The translations under genes were made by a program, and so were the position numbers. The notes under the pieces were generated by a model, which was not told the origin of the DNA, did no database searches, and saw only the letters and a program-made list of their open reading frames with translations. A DNA stretch of 64,000 bases from Erpobdella octoculata (Eukaryota > Annelida > Clitellata > Hirudinida > Erpobdellidae), in NCBI GenBank assembly GCA_963978895.1, contig OZ022239.1, positions 32,457,954 to 32,521,953 of the forward strand, read 5' to 3'. Positions within the stretch are counted from its first letter, which is position 1; every line of letters starts with the position of its first letter. This document shows, piece after piece, positions 1 to 13,487 of this stretch.

Positions 1-95
1 TCTGTTGCTTACAACTTGTTTGGTCAAGTTATAGTTAATTCAATATTTTATGTTAATATTATATATATACTGTTTGTTTTTAATTTTCTTTCAAG

Positions 96-487
96 GAGTT
101 GACCGATGAGACAATTTTACTTGGACAAACATTCGACTATGCCCAGCGTAATCTGAGCCCGATAAAAAGTTATATGGCATCACAAGGTTTGAATGTCGAC
201 AATTTGGTTTCTAGAGGAAAGATGGCTTTTATCTGGCAAAAAGGAATTCCTGATAAATCGATTATTCAGATTAGAAATGACAAATATCCGCTTTCATTTC
301 AAGTTGCTGTTGAAAGTAAAACACATTTCATCAGTTTTGTTTATTGAAATTTTTAGTTTTAATCAAAGGTGTGTGTTAAACACAATTTTCCAATATAAAT
401 GTAATGTAAAAAGAACTTGTTTTTTTTATTTTTACAGGTTGGCAGAACGGCAATGAGATAGAAGTAAACTTTATAAAAATAAACTGA
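96..487 (+). CDS. PAN/ILEI (FAM3-like) secreted protein, last two exons (5' part outside window)
   Basis: Two exons are visible. Exon 3 (96-315) follows a TTTCAAG acceptor and encodes ELTDETILLGQTFDYAQ up to AVE. Exon 4 (438-487) follows a TTTTTACAG acceptor and encodes WQNGNEIEVNFIKIN, then TGA at 485-487. The split codon (A + GT, Ser) joins them in phase 1, as in the sister copies. The residues match the second half of the ILEI/FAM3 fold: the ILLGQT strand, the MASQGLN turn and the MAFIWQKG strand. Earlier exons, which should carry the signal peptide and the PAN-like part, lie left of the window. No stop or frameshift is seen, so it may be a working gene. Role unknown; FAM3 proteins of vertebrates are secreted signalling-type proteins and a related domain in POMGNT1 binds sugar. 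Confidence 0.75.
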
Positions 488-871
488 CAAGCAAACAAGT
501 AAAAGAAAAAACGAATTTTTTAACACAAACTTTAATTTCAAATACACTCGATTTAGAAATAAAAAATATTTTCAAATTAAGTTTATTTTAATTGAATCAG
601 GTATTGTCATACAATATAAAGCTATGCTAAAAGTTTCAGCCTCCTAGCTAATCAAAAAGCTGGTTAAATGTTACTTGCAAGATTTGCGTACAGAGAAAGC
701 CACACACACACAAACACACACAAACAGCGATTGTAACCTAAATAAAAGTTTGTAAAAACAATTGCTTGTTTGAAAATGGCTTGTTTAAATCACGTGGGAG
801 ACTTTATTGATTTGTTAGTAGAGATATAAAAAGCACCATTTAATTAAATTTTGCACTTTTTCACAAAAAAA
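488..871. other. 3' flank of the first PAN/ILEI copy; part of an inverted repeat
   Basis: No gene is seen. Positions about 498-722 recur in reverse complement at about 10629-10850, including the run GCGTACAGAGAAAGCCACAC. This marks it as the downstream flank of a family member that was copied in inverted orientation. Confidence 0.6.
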
Positions 872-1081
872 CATTCATACATACATACATACATACATAC
901 ATACATACATACATACATACATACATACATACATACATACATACATACATACATACATACATACATACATACATACATACATACATACATACATACATAG
1001 ATACATACATACATACATACATACATACATACATACATACATACATACATACATACATACATACATACATACATACATACA

Positions 1082-1115
<34 letters not shown>

Positions 1116-1122
1116 CATACAT
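872..1122. repeat. (TACA)n microsatellite, about 250 bp
   Basis: Nearly pure tetranucleotide array with one TAGA and one TATA interruption. The MYVC-type reading frames across it are by-products of the repeat and not genes. Confidence 0.97.
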
Positions 1123-1783
1123 AAAAACTTATATATTGATTGTTTGAATATCTTTTAGAAACTTTTTTGTGGCGACTAACCACGCATTAATGCAAACAAA
1201 CAAGCAAATGTCGATTTAAATTTTGAATTCAAGCGATGAAACAAACTGACAATTAACGCCTAACAATTCCGTGTGATTAGTCATTAGTCATGTTTATTTT
1301 CTGTTTTGATTTCATACATTAGATGTCCGCTAACAACGTTTTGTATTGTTCTATAATAGATGTTTTTGGTTGGTCATATGATCATTTTTTTACGATAAAT
1401 CCTTACTTTGCATAAAACGTTTTAAGGCAAATTTTTGTTGTTTAGTTAGCTTTCAGAAGTGCTTTTATTTATTTATTTGTTGAATAATAGGCTTTTTGGT
1501 TTCACGTTGTTGTTATAGCAACAAAAGTTTCCTGTAAAATATCTAAGCCGATTGTTTGTATTGATCAAAAGTCCGTCAAAGAAATAAAACATGGAAGTGT
1601 TAAAAGAATACTCTCCTCTACTGATTCATAACGGGAAAAAATAGGAGAGCACAGGGCTTAATGATGTGGTCGTGGTTGACATATGATATGCAATCGTATA
1701 AAAAAATGATATTCAACCAGTTGCTAACGTTCATACATACATACATACAGACATAGGAAATTATGTATGTTAATAGTTTACTT
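1123..1783. other. AT-rich intergenic DNA, nothing recognised
   Basis: No reading frame, exon or clear repeat was recognised apart from a short CATA run near 1733-1750. Confidence 0.4.
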
Positions 1784-1915
1784 TGATTTACGTAGTGCAA
1801 CTGATGCGAAATTTTATAGGAAACAGAAGAAAAATCTGCTGAAAACACCTTCAAAGCCCTGCACACAGGGCCATCTTTGTTTATTCTTACTTTGATAAGC
1901 ATTGCAATCGTTTAA
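1784..1915 (-). pseudogene. Decayed exon 1 of a minus-strand PAN/ILEI copy
   Basis: On the minus strand a frame reads IKVRINKDGPVCRALKVFS and then HYVNQSK. It parallels IEINKDDVVACRTFKLFS and FVNRS in exon 1 of the intact gene at 3382-4439. Just upstream, codons for NDCNAYQ match NDCDAFQ but sit in another frame, so a frameshift separates the two parts. No exons 2 or 3 were found beside it. It is an isolated relic. Confidence 0.55.
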
Positions 1916-2350
1916 TTTTTGCTGTTCTACTTTTTTGTTTTCATATCGTTTTCATAACTCAACAATGTTTTGATTTTAAACTGAATCAATTTAATCATTG
2001 CATTCAGCATTAAACCGTTTTCATCAATCGTTTATTTCAAGCAATTATAACATTATACAGATTAGTGATGAAAAATGTTTGACTCAACCAAAATAAATTA
2101 GAAACCAACATAAATTCATATAGAAATTTAGAAACTAAATAAAAATTTAAAAAGTTTTATTTTGCCAAAAATTTAAATTAAAAAAATTTAAATCGATAAA
2201 ATAAAAATTTTAAATATGTTTTCCAAAATGTTTTATTCTTCAAGGTTTAATCTTTTTGAAACTTGTTTTATTGCCCTCGTCTGAAAAAAAAATAACCAAT
2301 CAAAGAATAAACTAGATTTGTATAGTTTTTATTTATGGATCGTGCTATAG
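1916..2350. other. AT-rich intergenic DNA, nothing recognised
   Basis: Very A/T-rich sequence between a pseudo-exon and a hAT-type element. No coding signal was seen. Confidence 0.4.
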
Positions 2351-3074
2351 CAGTGGTTCTTAAACTTTTTAGAAACAGGGACCGGCTGTATATTTATGAA
2401 GTTGTTAGCGGACCACCAATTAGAAATAAAAAATTTTATCTGGCAATCGTATCCAAAATAATGGGAAATTAGAGGGAAAAGCTCCTATAGGGCCTATAAT
2501 ATCCGAATATTTCATTGAAGTTATTCAAAAATCTAAATATCATCATTTTCTGTTGGGCTGCCTCTATCCGTGTCTGAGTTGTGGCGCTTTGTTGTTTTTT
2601 TTACTTTTTAAAAAAATGTCCAGAGAGGATTGGTGTGCTTTACTCATGTTTTGTATCCTTATTTTTTAATTTAAAATAGAAATTTATTTCATTTTTAAAA
2701 TTGTCTCATTACAAATAAACAAAAATATTCATACGATAGCGTTTTTTAATTATCGCTCAATTCTATCAACAAAGAACAAACAGCTTGCATAAGAATGGTT
2801 GTGTTCAGTTGGGTTGCAATTTCAATCGCTAGGTGATCGAAGTCGTTCATATGACAATGTGGCGATAATGGGAACTTTAGATCTAGATTCTAGATTGATT
2901 TTTTGCAAATTAAGCTAAATAATAATTTCAGTGTATAAATATCTTTGAATTTAAAATATATTTAGAATTATTTGTATTTTTCCTGGAATAAGTTGATCAA
3001 ATTTTTAATTTTTAGTGATTGTTTCACGGACCGGTGACGTGAGCTCCGCGGACCACCACTTTAAGAACCTGTTG
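2351..3074. mobile_element. Non-autonomous hAT-type element (724 bp)
   Basis: The element starts CAGTGGTTCTTAAACT and ends TTTAAGAACCTGTTG, giving imperfect terminal inverted repeats. It is flanked by a perfect 8-bp direct repeat TGCTATAG at 2343-2350 and 3075-3082. An 8-bp duplication and a CAGTGGTTCTTAAA terminus are typical of hAT elements. No transposase frame is present, so it would depend on an enzyme from elsewhere. Confidence 0.85.
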
Positions 3075-3381
3075 TGCTATAGCACTCGGTCATGAACAGG
3101 AACGTTTTCAGTCCGTGAAGCAAAACAATGAGTGACGTAGAGTTAGTAAAATTGCAAAGATAAAAACCAGAGCAGAAAGAAGACCAACAGTAAGTGTACA
3201 AAATTAATTAAAAGTAGACAATCTAAGGCAACAATTAAGAAAATTTTTAATTAAGTTATACAATTAAAATTGAAAAAACAAAGTTTTTAAATGACTCCAT
3301 ATTTGAGAAACATCCAGCAAAGCAGAGCAAGAGAAGTAGAATAGGTTTTCAAAAACAATAAAACAAAACTATTTAATTAAT

Positions 3382-4439
3382 TTACAAACTTTCTAGAAGA
3401 ATTTCCATACCAACAGAAACGTATTGATTTTCAATAATTGAAATTGTTTCATTTGGAAATCCTTGCTGCCAAACGAAAGTAAATTTTCCCATCCATTTCA
3501 CTGAAGCAGCATTCATTCCTTGCGATGCCAAGTAGTTATGCGCTGGACTCAAATAAGAGTAGCAACCGTAAGTGGTTTGTCCAATCAGAATTGTGTTGTT
3601 TGGTAATGACTATAGTAAAAAAACATAAATTTAATTAAAGCAAATAATTACTGTTTGTTTATATACAATTAAATCATGCTTAAATAAATAATTTTCAATA
3701 ATTGAAAACACCGTTTTTAAAAGATGTTTACCTTCATGTAAGTTACCAATTTATCAGCTTCGGTAACAACAAAACCAGTACTGAAAGTTTTCAAAGAACG
3801 CAAAGTAAAGTTTCTCGGTTCGAAGATCACAGTGTTTATTCCTTTATCTGGACATTTGACATGTGTGCTTCCTTGTATGCTTATAAACGGATCTAACGTG
3901 TTGACTCCATCGTTACCTCCATTGGAAGTTATTATCAAGCGGCGGAATTCTTTATGACAAATCAAAATAAAAATATTTAAAAAACAAATAACAATAAATA
4001 ACAAATAATTATAAAATGAAATTATTATACTTCGATTAACAAACAACTTGCACGCATCGTCCCGAGGAGTAAACAAGACAACTGAGAACAATTTGAAAGT
4101 TCTGCATGCAACAACATCATCTTTGTTTATTTCAATTTGAAATGCATCGCAATCATCTTCTAATTTTTGACATTCAACTAAACATGGAGAAGTTTTTGAA
4201 TGTCGGTCGATCACAGCTTTCTCTGCTTTAATGTTCCATTGAGTTGTTGGGTTTTCTTCGATGATAGCACAAACATTGTTCTTTTCTCCACTGGTGATAG
4301 AGTTGTAGGTCAATTTGTTAAAGACAATTTCATTTTTTGTTGAAACGACGTATTCAAAATTTTCAAACGTTAACAAAATAGAAATAAAGTAAATTGCCTC
4401 AACTTTATTTTTGTTTATAAATATATATCTTACCAACAT
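3382..4439 (-). CDS. PAN/ILEI (FAM3-like) secreted protein, complete three-exon gene
   Basis: Minus-strand exons at 4439-4031, 3949-3732 and 3609-3382 join in phases 1 and 0 with GT-AG introns of about 80 and 120 bp, giving about 284 residues with no stop. The N-terminus (MLVRYIF...) is hydrophobic and can serve as a secretion signal; the exact start is uncertain. Exon 1 has a PAN/apple-like Cys spacing (VCAI, PCLVECQKLEDDCDAFQ, ACRTF, ACKLF). Exons 2 and 3 carry the ILEI/FAM3 domain: KGINTVIFEP, TILIGQTTYG, YLASQGMN, FTFVWQQGFP. Unlike plus-strand copies it stops inside exon 3 (LLESL, TAA at 3384-3382) and has no small fourth exon. Ligand and function unknown; secretion is inferred. Confidence 0.8.
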
Positions 4440-4810
4440 GTTTAATTGTTTATTTTTTTAATTTCTACTAAATTTCAGATGCAGCAAACTAAAAAACAAT
4501 TTTTCTTTCTTGTTCAGTTTTACCATTTTATAAACTTCTAATTTTTAAAAAAAAATTCATCATTTGTAATACTATCAATCAATTTTGCAATTCTGTGAAA
4601 ATAAAATAAAAAACCAAAGTTTGTTAAAAGAACTTTTAACTGTCTCTTGAATTATAAATGACATTTTGATGTCAACTTCACGGTTTTATTCAGTCATTCC
4701 TCGAACACATTTGTTCTAATATATCATGTTTAAAATAACACAATGAATGATTGACAGCTCCTAAACTTAGCTGTATATTATTCATGTAAGTTATTGCATT
4801 ATATTATAAT
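4440..4810. other. Upstream region of the minus-strand PAN/ILEI gene
   Basis: AT-rich flank that should hold the promoter of the minus-strand gene. No convincing TATA box or shared upstream block was identified. Confidence 0.35.
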
Positions 4811-5077
4811 CAGTGTTAGGTAAATATTTCAAATACATTTTATTTGAAATACGTATTTAAAAGTGTTTTTTTATTTTCATTTGTTAACTTTTTTTTGTTA
4901 AAACGTACTTTTGATGCGTGTTGATGATGTATCAGTATGAAGTGTTAGAAAAAGTATTTTAGTATTTTTGCAGCAAAATACTTTAATGTATTTTGTATTT
5001 TTTATTTTGAAAAACATTCAAATATAGTTATTTACTGCAAAATTTGTATTTTTATTTGAAATACTTACCCAGCAATG
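4811..5077. mobile_element. Non-autonomous hAT-type MITE (267 bp)
   Basis: Left end CAGTGTTAGGTAAATATTTC and right end (reverse complement) CATTGCTGGGTAAGTATTTC form terminal inverted repeats. A perfect 8-bp duplication ATTATAAT lies at 4803-4810 and 5078-5085. It has no coding capacity. Size, termini and duplication length fit a hAT MITE. Confidence 0.85.
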
Positions 5078-5085
5078 ATTATAAT

Positions 5086-5999
5086 GTAACGTTTTTTGCC
5101 CATAAAACGTAAAATTAAACAAGCAGTTTTTGTTAACATTGCTTTAAATCTTCTTTAAGTTTAGTTACGCAAATTAAGTTTGAATTTAGCTGTGTAACAA
5201 TTTTCTATGTTCGAACATAAGTAATATGTGGCCAATTTTTTTGAGTCTATAGCGCACAATAAACCAATTTTTTTTTATTTATATAAATTATGCAAGGTTT
5301 CAACAAATTTTATCACTAATTAACGTTACATTACAAATATAAATTTAGATATGGTAGACCTACCAACTGTCGTGTTTGATAAAGTTTGTTCAGGTGCATA
5401 ATAGCAAAGTGTCGTATATGTTTTTAAGGTAATAAACGAACATTTTAGTATGTTTTCATAGAATAAACTTTAGCACTGTACTATAATGGATGAGAATCTT
5501 TGTTTTACAGAAGTCACGCTTTTTGCTTAATTTTGTTACTATTCATAAAAGTTGGAACATTTTAAAACATGTATGACGTCAAAATCAACTCAATAAAACA
5601 GAATTTTAGAAACTACTTAGCTAATGAATGCTAAATTTTAACAACAAAATTTAAGGGGCTCTAAAAAGTTCTTTTCATGATAAAATTAAAATGTCAATTA
5701 ATCTTATTAGATAGAAAATTTTCCAAAGAAAAACAAAGTTAAAAACATGAATTACAAATACGGAGTTGTTTTTGTTTCTATACATATATCATTTCACTTT
5801 TGTTTGAAAATAAAGCCCGTGTTGATGAATGTAGAATAGCAAAATACTGTAAAATTTGTTCCAGTGTTTTCAATATTATTTTGCTATAAAATTCGCCTTA
5901 TGCGCAGCTCAGAATTTTTTATTATTGACAAAATATGATAACGAGACTCCGCCAGGTCCCTCATTGTGTTATTGTCGTCTAATTATGATTGCAAAGCTA
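5086..5999. other. AT-rich intergenic DNA, nothing recognised
   Basis: No exon, RNA gene or clear mobile element was recognised in this stretch. Confidence 0.4.
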
Positions 6000-6440
6000 A
6001 ATTTTAGCTAAGTTTAGCTGCAATTTCTTTCTCTAAAAATCCTTGCTGCCAAACAAAAGCAAGTTTTCCAAATAGTATCAAAGTAGAAGCATTAATGCCT
6101 GCAATGTCAAGTAGTTATATGCTTGATCCAAATACATATTTGTATTTGAATGCATTAATAAGTTATTCGACCAATCAGAATTGTGTCGTCTGGCAATCTG
6201 TTTTACCTAAATTTAAAAAAGAGGCTCAATATTATAATATTAACAACAGCGGTACTAAATGTTTCAAAAAATGCAGAGTAAAATTTTAGGGTTCAGAGAT
6301 CACATTAATTTGTCAGTTTAATTCATTGCATTGTTTGAAGATTTGATACATCTGTTTCTTTGTATACTATTAGATGCATCCGATCTTTTGATACGTAGGT
6401 CATTGCCTGTGTAGGTGGTTTTAGTCAGGTGACACATATC
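6000..6440 (-). pseudogene. Decayed exons 2 and 3 of a minus-strand PAN/ILEI copy
   Basis: On the minus strand, about 6205-6010 resembles exon 3 (LPDDTILIGR, later FVWQQG-like codons CTTGCTGCCAAAC in complement) but contains stops and shifts. About 6440-6240 resembles exon 2: CHLTKTTYTGNDLRIKRSDA parallels CHLTITNY.GNDKG in the other pseudogene at 25352-26280. No intact exon 1 was found. The copy is old and inactive. Confidence 0.6.
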
Positions 6441-6639
6441 TAAACTGTAAATATTAGATGAAAAATTGTAAAAAAATATTATAAATGTAATACAGTGCAA
6501 TTAAATAGTTACAATAACCATACACGTATTAAGAATTAAATTATTTAACTCTAATTTAGATTAGATAACTACGCATCATCACCTTATCCTTTGAGATAAG
6601 TATAATTCCAGCAACCTCAAGTGACTCGATTAAAAAATG

Positions 6640-6816
6640 CAAAACAAAAGTTGCATTAGTCTGCTGATTTAATGATGAGTTGTTATGTACATAAGTGCAT
6701 ATAATGCATTTAATGCACATCGTTGTGCATGAATGAACGTCTAACACAATTGAATGCATTTGTGACTTTGGCAACGGCGACTTCGGTCCTATGAAAATGT
6801 TGATACTTCAACTCAG
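6640..6816 (+). promoter_or_regulatory. Shared upstream block and 5' non-coding exon of the 7.1-kb PAN/ILEI gene
   Basis: Long blocks here recur at 11330-11486 upstream of the next plus-strand copy: AGTCTGCTGATTTA, the palindrome-like TGCATTTAATGCACAT and GCATTTGTGACTTTGGCAAC. Both copies end ACTCAG|GTAAAC, a good splice donor, at 6816 and 11486. The block is therefore read as core promoter plus an untranslated first exon spliced to the coding exon; TCAG|AATTTTA near 7041 is a possible acceptor. A degenerate relative (GCGTATAATGCAT) lies near 51025. Confidence 0.55.
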
Positions 6817-7114
6817 GTAAACTTTTTGTAGTTTATTTGTTTAAATAAGATAAAAAATAAAAAAGGCAGATCTAGATTTGTTTATGTTTTTAGAAATTTA
6901 AAAAATAATTTTTTGTGCTGCTTTATTTTATCTGGATTTTGTAACTTTCTTGTTTATTGAACGTTTTTCAGCAGTTATTTTTGTTATTGAACTTCTTTTT
7001 GATAATTAAAATTAACAATTACATTATTTTTAATACCGTGTCAGAATTTTACGTTCTACATATTATTATCATTCGTTTTAACTATAAAAATTTGTTATGG
7101 TTACTAAAAACAAA

Positions 7115-9375
<2,261 letters not shown>

Positions 9376-9924
9376 CAAAAACACATCAACTATGAATTTG
9401 AACTTGTTTGTTATCAGCATTTTTATAATTTGATATTTTAATATTTTTCTATTTTTTCATGTTATTAACAATTTTTATTCTAAGGAGCACTTTAAAAGAA
9501 AATTATTTCAATTTAATTTTTTAAGCTGCTAAAATGATTTAAAAAATTCCCAGAATTTTAGAAGTTTTTTTTAACTATTAAATGCTGAACTCTAACAACA
9601 GGTTTTATGGGCCTGGAAGAGATTTTTCATCAAAGATCCATAAATGCGAAACCAACGATGCCACGACAATTTTTACATATCCCGATAGCCTACATGGATT
9701 TAATGAAATAATCATTAAAAGTTTTAAAAATAGTAGGGGAGACCGGGACTGTATGCTACAGGGGTTGTATATTACAACTACGATAACTCTGCTAAGAATA
9801 ACATATAGGTAATAATTTTTAGCAAATATAATCTTTAGTCCAACCTTCACCTTTTGATAAACAAATTTAAATTTTTGTGTTGCTCATTGTGATTTTTTGG
9901 CGTTTTTCACTTTGATTGACGTAC
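9376..9924. other. AT-rich intergenic DNA
   Basis: Downstream flank of the 7.1-9.4 kb gene. A moderately GC-richer patch (9590-9810) gives short reading frames on both strands without recognisable domains. Confidence 0.35.
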
Positions 9925-10200
9925 AACTTGCACGAATCATTCCAATGTAAAAGTGAATCCAATAAAAACAAGTTTGAAACACTGCAAACGATATCACCAT
10001 CATCTCTTTTTATGTCAACTTGAAAAGCATTGCAACTTTTGTCTAGATTCTAACATTCAAGTGCACAGAAAATACAAATTAAATGTTGGTCAATCAAAGT
10101 ATTTTCAACATCTAATTTCCACCGAATTGTTTCGTTTTCAACAGTTGAAGCACATGCATTCCAGTTTGTTTTGATGTGGTTGTATGTCAGTATGTTGAAG
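9925..10200 (-). pseudogene. Decayed exon 1 of a minus-strand PAN/ILEI copy
   Basis: On the minus strand the frame reads TYNHIKTNWNACASTVENET, then CALEC, a stop (TAG), then CNAFQVDIKRDDGDIVCS and CKLYVNQS. This matches the Cys pattern and wording of exon 1 at 4031-4439 (LTYNSI..., VECQKL, CDAFQIEINKDD, CKLFVNRS). The stop after CALEC and the absence of exons 2 and 3 nearby mark it as a relic. Confidence 0.65.
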
Positions 10201-10628
10201 TAATGTTTTTAAATTGTTCACACAAAATGTTGAAATTTTAAATAAAAAACAAGGTTGTAATAAAACATTTGTTAAAGAAAAGAACTTAGAATCAATTACA
10301 AAGTGCCATATATTGTTTTTAGGAAAGCGATTGTTTATATTGGCGCATCGTCGTTAATGCACTTCATCAATGCACAATAATAGATGTCAATCTTTGTATT
10401 GAACATGTCATCATAATTGTTTTGCCATTTGTTTTATGAATATTTCAATACTTTTTCTGCGTTTCTTGGCATGTCTGTTCTCATAGCTAAAACATGTTTA
10501 ATACGAAATTGAACAAAATTTGTTAATTACTTTTTTTAAACAACTGCGTTTTCAAACTTTATTTAACTTACTGGTTTTGTGACAAAAAAACTCTCTGGCG
10601 CAATAAAAATCGTGTTTTTTAGAATATT
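10201..10628. other. AT-rich intergenic DNA, nothing recognised
   Basis: No coding or repeat structure was identified. Confidence 0.35.
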
Positions 10629-10850
10629 TTGTGTGACTGTGTGTGTGGCTTTCTCTGTACGCAAATCTTGCAGGTAAAATTTTATCAGCTTTTTGACTAG
10701 ATAGGAAGCTGAAACTTTCAGCATAGCTTTATATTGGATGACAATACATGATTCAATAAAAACCTAATATGAACATCTTTCGTATTTCTAAATCGAGTGT
10801 ATTTGAAATTAAAGTTTGTGTTAAAAAACTCGTTTTTTTCCTTTACTTGT
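10629..10850 (-). repeat. Inverted copy of the 498-722 flank
   Basis: The reverse complement of this stretch aligns with about 498-722, including AAAGCCACACACAC, TTCAAATACACTCGATTTAG and the TAACACAAACTTTAATTTC run. In the left copy this sequence directly follows the stop codon of a plus-strand gene. Its presence here in the other orientation records an inverted duplication of cluster DNA. Confidence 0.75.
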
Positions 10851-11329
10851 TTTATAAATTCTGAAAGTTAGGTTGCATTAGTTTTTTTTAGAAACAAAAT
10901 ACGTATCAAAAAATAAAACGCTACTAAAGTAATAAAAATATTTTCTAATAATTTTATTATTATTTGGCTCAATTGCTTGCTATGCTGTCATCTCGAAAGA
11001 AACTTTCGATAAGAACAAAAACAGCACAAGAGTGGACCCCAATCCTTCTCCCGGTCGTTCAATGAATCACGGCGGCTCATCTTGCGTTGTTTTCCTTTTA
11101 TTACAACGTACTGTTTTGCAGTCATTATTTAAATTCTTTAAGTTAACTTTCAAAAAGTATTTCAAAACTTTATCAAATTTGTTTTTTTGAAACAACCAAT
11201 GAAAACTTGAAGTATTTTTATAAAATTTTATGTTTTGTGACTAAAAAAATAAATTGGCGTTTGGAGAAAATGTTTTTTAAGAAAAAAAAGTTTATTGTTT
11301 TAATTCTGAAAATCAAAACAAAATAATTT
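10851..11329. other. AT-rich intergenic DNA
   Basis: No gene seen. A short GC-richer patch around 11030-11090 was not recognised. Confidence 0.35.
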
Positions 11330-11486
11330 TTATTTGTAGTCTGCTGATTTAGTGAAACTCTGTGCATATAAGTGCATTTAATGCACATCTTTGTTGCATG
11401 AATGAACGTCCAACACAATTGGATGCATTTGTGACTTTGGCAACGTCATCGGTGGTTCTAGGAAGAAGTCGATACTTAAACTCAGG
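11330..11486 (+). promoter_or_regulatory. Shared upstream block and 5' non-coding exon of the 11.8-kb copy
   Basis: Homologous to 6640-6816: AGTCTGCTGATTTAGTG, TGCATTTAATGCACAT, ATTTGTGACTTTGGCAAC and the ACTCAG|GTAAAC donor at 11486. A TTTGTTTCAG acceptor ends at 11780, before the coding exon. The conservation supports a shared promoter and first exon even though the downstream copy is now broken. Confidence 0.5.
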
Positions 11487-11813
11487 TAAACATTTTGCAA
11501 GTTATTTGTTCAAATAAAATGGGAGATTTGTAAATGAACTTAGATTGTGTAACGTTGTAAAGATATAAAACAAAATTGAACTTTTATGACGCATTTGTTT
11601 TTAATCTAACTAGAGTTTGCGATTTTTCGTTTTAATTAATGTTTTTGAGCAATAGTTTATTAAAAACAATTATTTATTTTAACGTTTAAACCGTTTTTTA
11701 AAATAAATAAAAATCGGTAGTAATTTAATTTAATGTTGTTTCAGAATTTTAAATTTTACATGATGCTCCCTTTGTTTCAGTTACAGCACAATTTGAAAGT
11801 TACAAAAAACAAA

Positions 11814-12424
11814 ATGATTATTTTGTGGTTATTAGTTATTTGTTTCTTACAAAATACAAAAATGATCTTACCTGATGTTAGACAATTTGACATCGTGCGT
11901 ATTAACGATAAGACATTATGCACTTCTATAAATTCTACAAATAAGATTATTTTAAGAAATATTTCGACTCAGAACTATGGTAAAAATATGAATTTATTGA
12001 AAGAAGATGAATTGAATTGTTGTCTAAAATGTTCTAATGTGGAATAACAGTTTAAACAACAACTGTTTAATGTATTCAAGTCGAAGTAAGTTTTAATTAA
12101 TTTTTGTTATTATTTACTATTTATTTAATAAGTAAATCAATTATTTTCAACTGTGAAGAAAGCAGTTTTTATGTGATGTAACGATTTGGATTTTCTATCG
12201 CAGAAGTGTGCTACTTGGAAATAAGTTCATGGGGATTAAACGACATTGCATCTATAAACTCATCTTTTGTTGAAATTTTTGGTGGCAAAAAAATTGACTG
12301 CAAAACAGAAGGAATTAACACTTTTGTCTTTGAACCAACCAATTGCACTCTGACGTTCTTTCGAAATTTTAACTTCTGGGCCAACAATGATGATCCGATG
12401 AAACTAGTCTCCTATATGAAAGAT
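11814..12424 (+). pseudogene. PAN/ILEI copy: exons 1 and 2, exon 1 with internal deletion
   Basis: Exon 1 starts at ATG 11814 (MIILWLLVICFLQNTKMILP, signal peptide) and follows its 7.1-kb sister through ELNCCLKCSNV. About 100 bp present in the sister (GSCSSLKV to the stretch before NNNCLMYS) are then missing, and the frame runs into a TAA. The rest of exon 1 resumes out of frame and ends at a normal donor. Exon 2 (12204-12424) is intact (CYLEISSWGLND to SYMKD). Exons 3 and 4 are most likely the ones at 24093-24868, because the intervening 11.7 kb is mobile-element DNA. The deletion removes PAN-region cysteines. Confidence 0.75.
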
Positions 12425-12534
12425 GTAATTACGTTTTTATAAAATTAGTATAATATGGATTTGTTTTTTTACGTTTTTAAATCGTAAATTTATTTTATAT
12501 TACCTGGGATACCCGGTTTTATTTTTATTACATA

Positions 12535-13215
12535 CTAGCGGGGTTACCCGGCGTTGCTCGGGGTTTTCAGAGGTTTTTTTTTATCATTTTTCTCTCTTGC
12601 TCCCGTTTCCTTCCCCGCTTGCTCTCCCGTTTCCGTTCCCGCTTGCTCTCCCGTTTCAATTCCCGCTCGCGCTCATTTTTTCTTTTCCACTTTTTCATAA
12701 TTTATTTTAGCCCATAAAACGTAAAATAGATTTGCTAAAAGTTGCTTGAAGCCTTCAAACGTTATGTAAACAAAATTTGAATTTTATTACGCAATTACCT
12801 TCGATGGTCGTACATAGGAACTTTTGGCCTGGAAAGTTAAGAAGGGGAAAAAGTTAAAAAGTTTTGGACTCCTTCTCCGATCCTCCGGCTCAGGGGGCCA
12901 AAAGCGCCTATACATGATCATTGCATAAGTTATCGAAGCACTGTTTACAATTGCGTAACATGCATTACTTGCTAATGGACTTCTTAATATTAAGAAGTTC
13001 ATGACTTGCTTCCCAGTCTTGCATAATGTGACCGATTGCGCGTTATTACAAATTATTAAGAGATAGATGGGGGGGGAAAGCGACCGGGAGTGGGAGAGCA
13101 AGCGGGAACGGGAAAGTGACCGGAGCGGGAGCGAAAACGGGGAATTACACGGGAGCTAGAGAAAATCGATAAAAAACTCTAAAAACCCCCGAGCAACGCC
13201 GGGTAACCCAGCTAG
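12535..13215. mobile_element. Helitron-like element(s) with two outward-facing 3' ends
   Basis: The right end reads GAGCAACGCCGGGTAACC then AGCTAG|T. A CCGG-type hairpin, a short spacer, then CTAG before T is the signature of a Helitron 3' terminus. The left end is the same in reverse complement (ACTAGCGGGGTTACCCGG). The inner parts are GGGAGAGCAAGCGGGAACG-type repeats. The segment 12781-13080 is shared with 23390-23530. No Rep/helicase frame is present, so it is non-autonomous. Two 3' ends facing outward suggest one insertion into another or an inverted fusion. Confidence 0.65.
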
Positions 13216-13487
13216 TAAATGTATACAGTTCCCGCTCGCTGCCCCCTCGCTCCGCTCATTTTGTGACGGATTTCAAATTTTTTTTCTCTATATTTGATTT
13301 CCCTTGACTCTCAAGGTTGTGTGAAAATTTCATTACGATCGGATGAATGGTGTAGCAATGAATAAATAACATACATATATACATACATACATACATACAT
13401 ACATACATACATACATACATACATACATACATACATACATACATACATACATACATACATACATACATTCGTTTTTATATATATAGA
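13216..13487 (-). mobile_element. Helitron-like 5' segment with (TACA)n array
   Basis: On the minus strand it begins TCTATATATATAAAAACGAA, the start seen again at 61142 and 62278. It continues through a (TATG)n array and the block TGAAATTTTCACACAACCTT, then CCGTCACAAAATGAGCGG-like sequence. A 5' TC start fits Helitrons. The microsatellite spans about 13373-13467. Confidence 0.6.

Noticed and set aside
844..1183. MYVC repeat frames
   Set aside because: Reading of the (TACA)n array.
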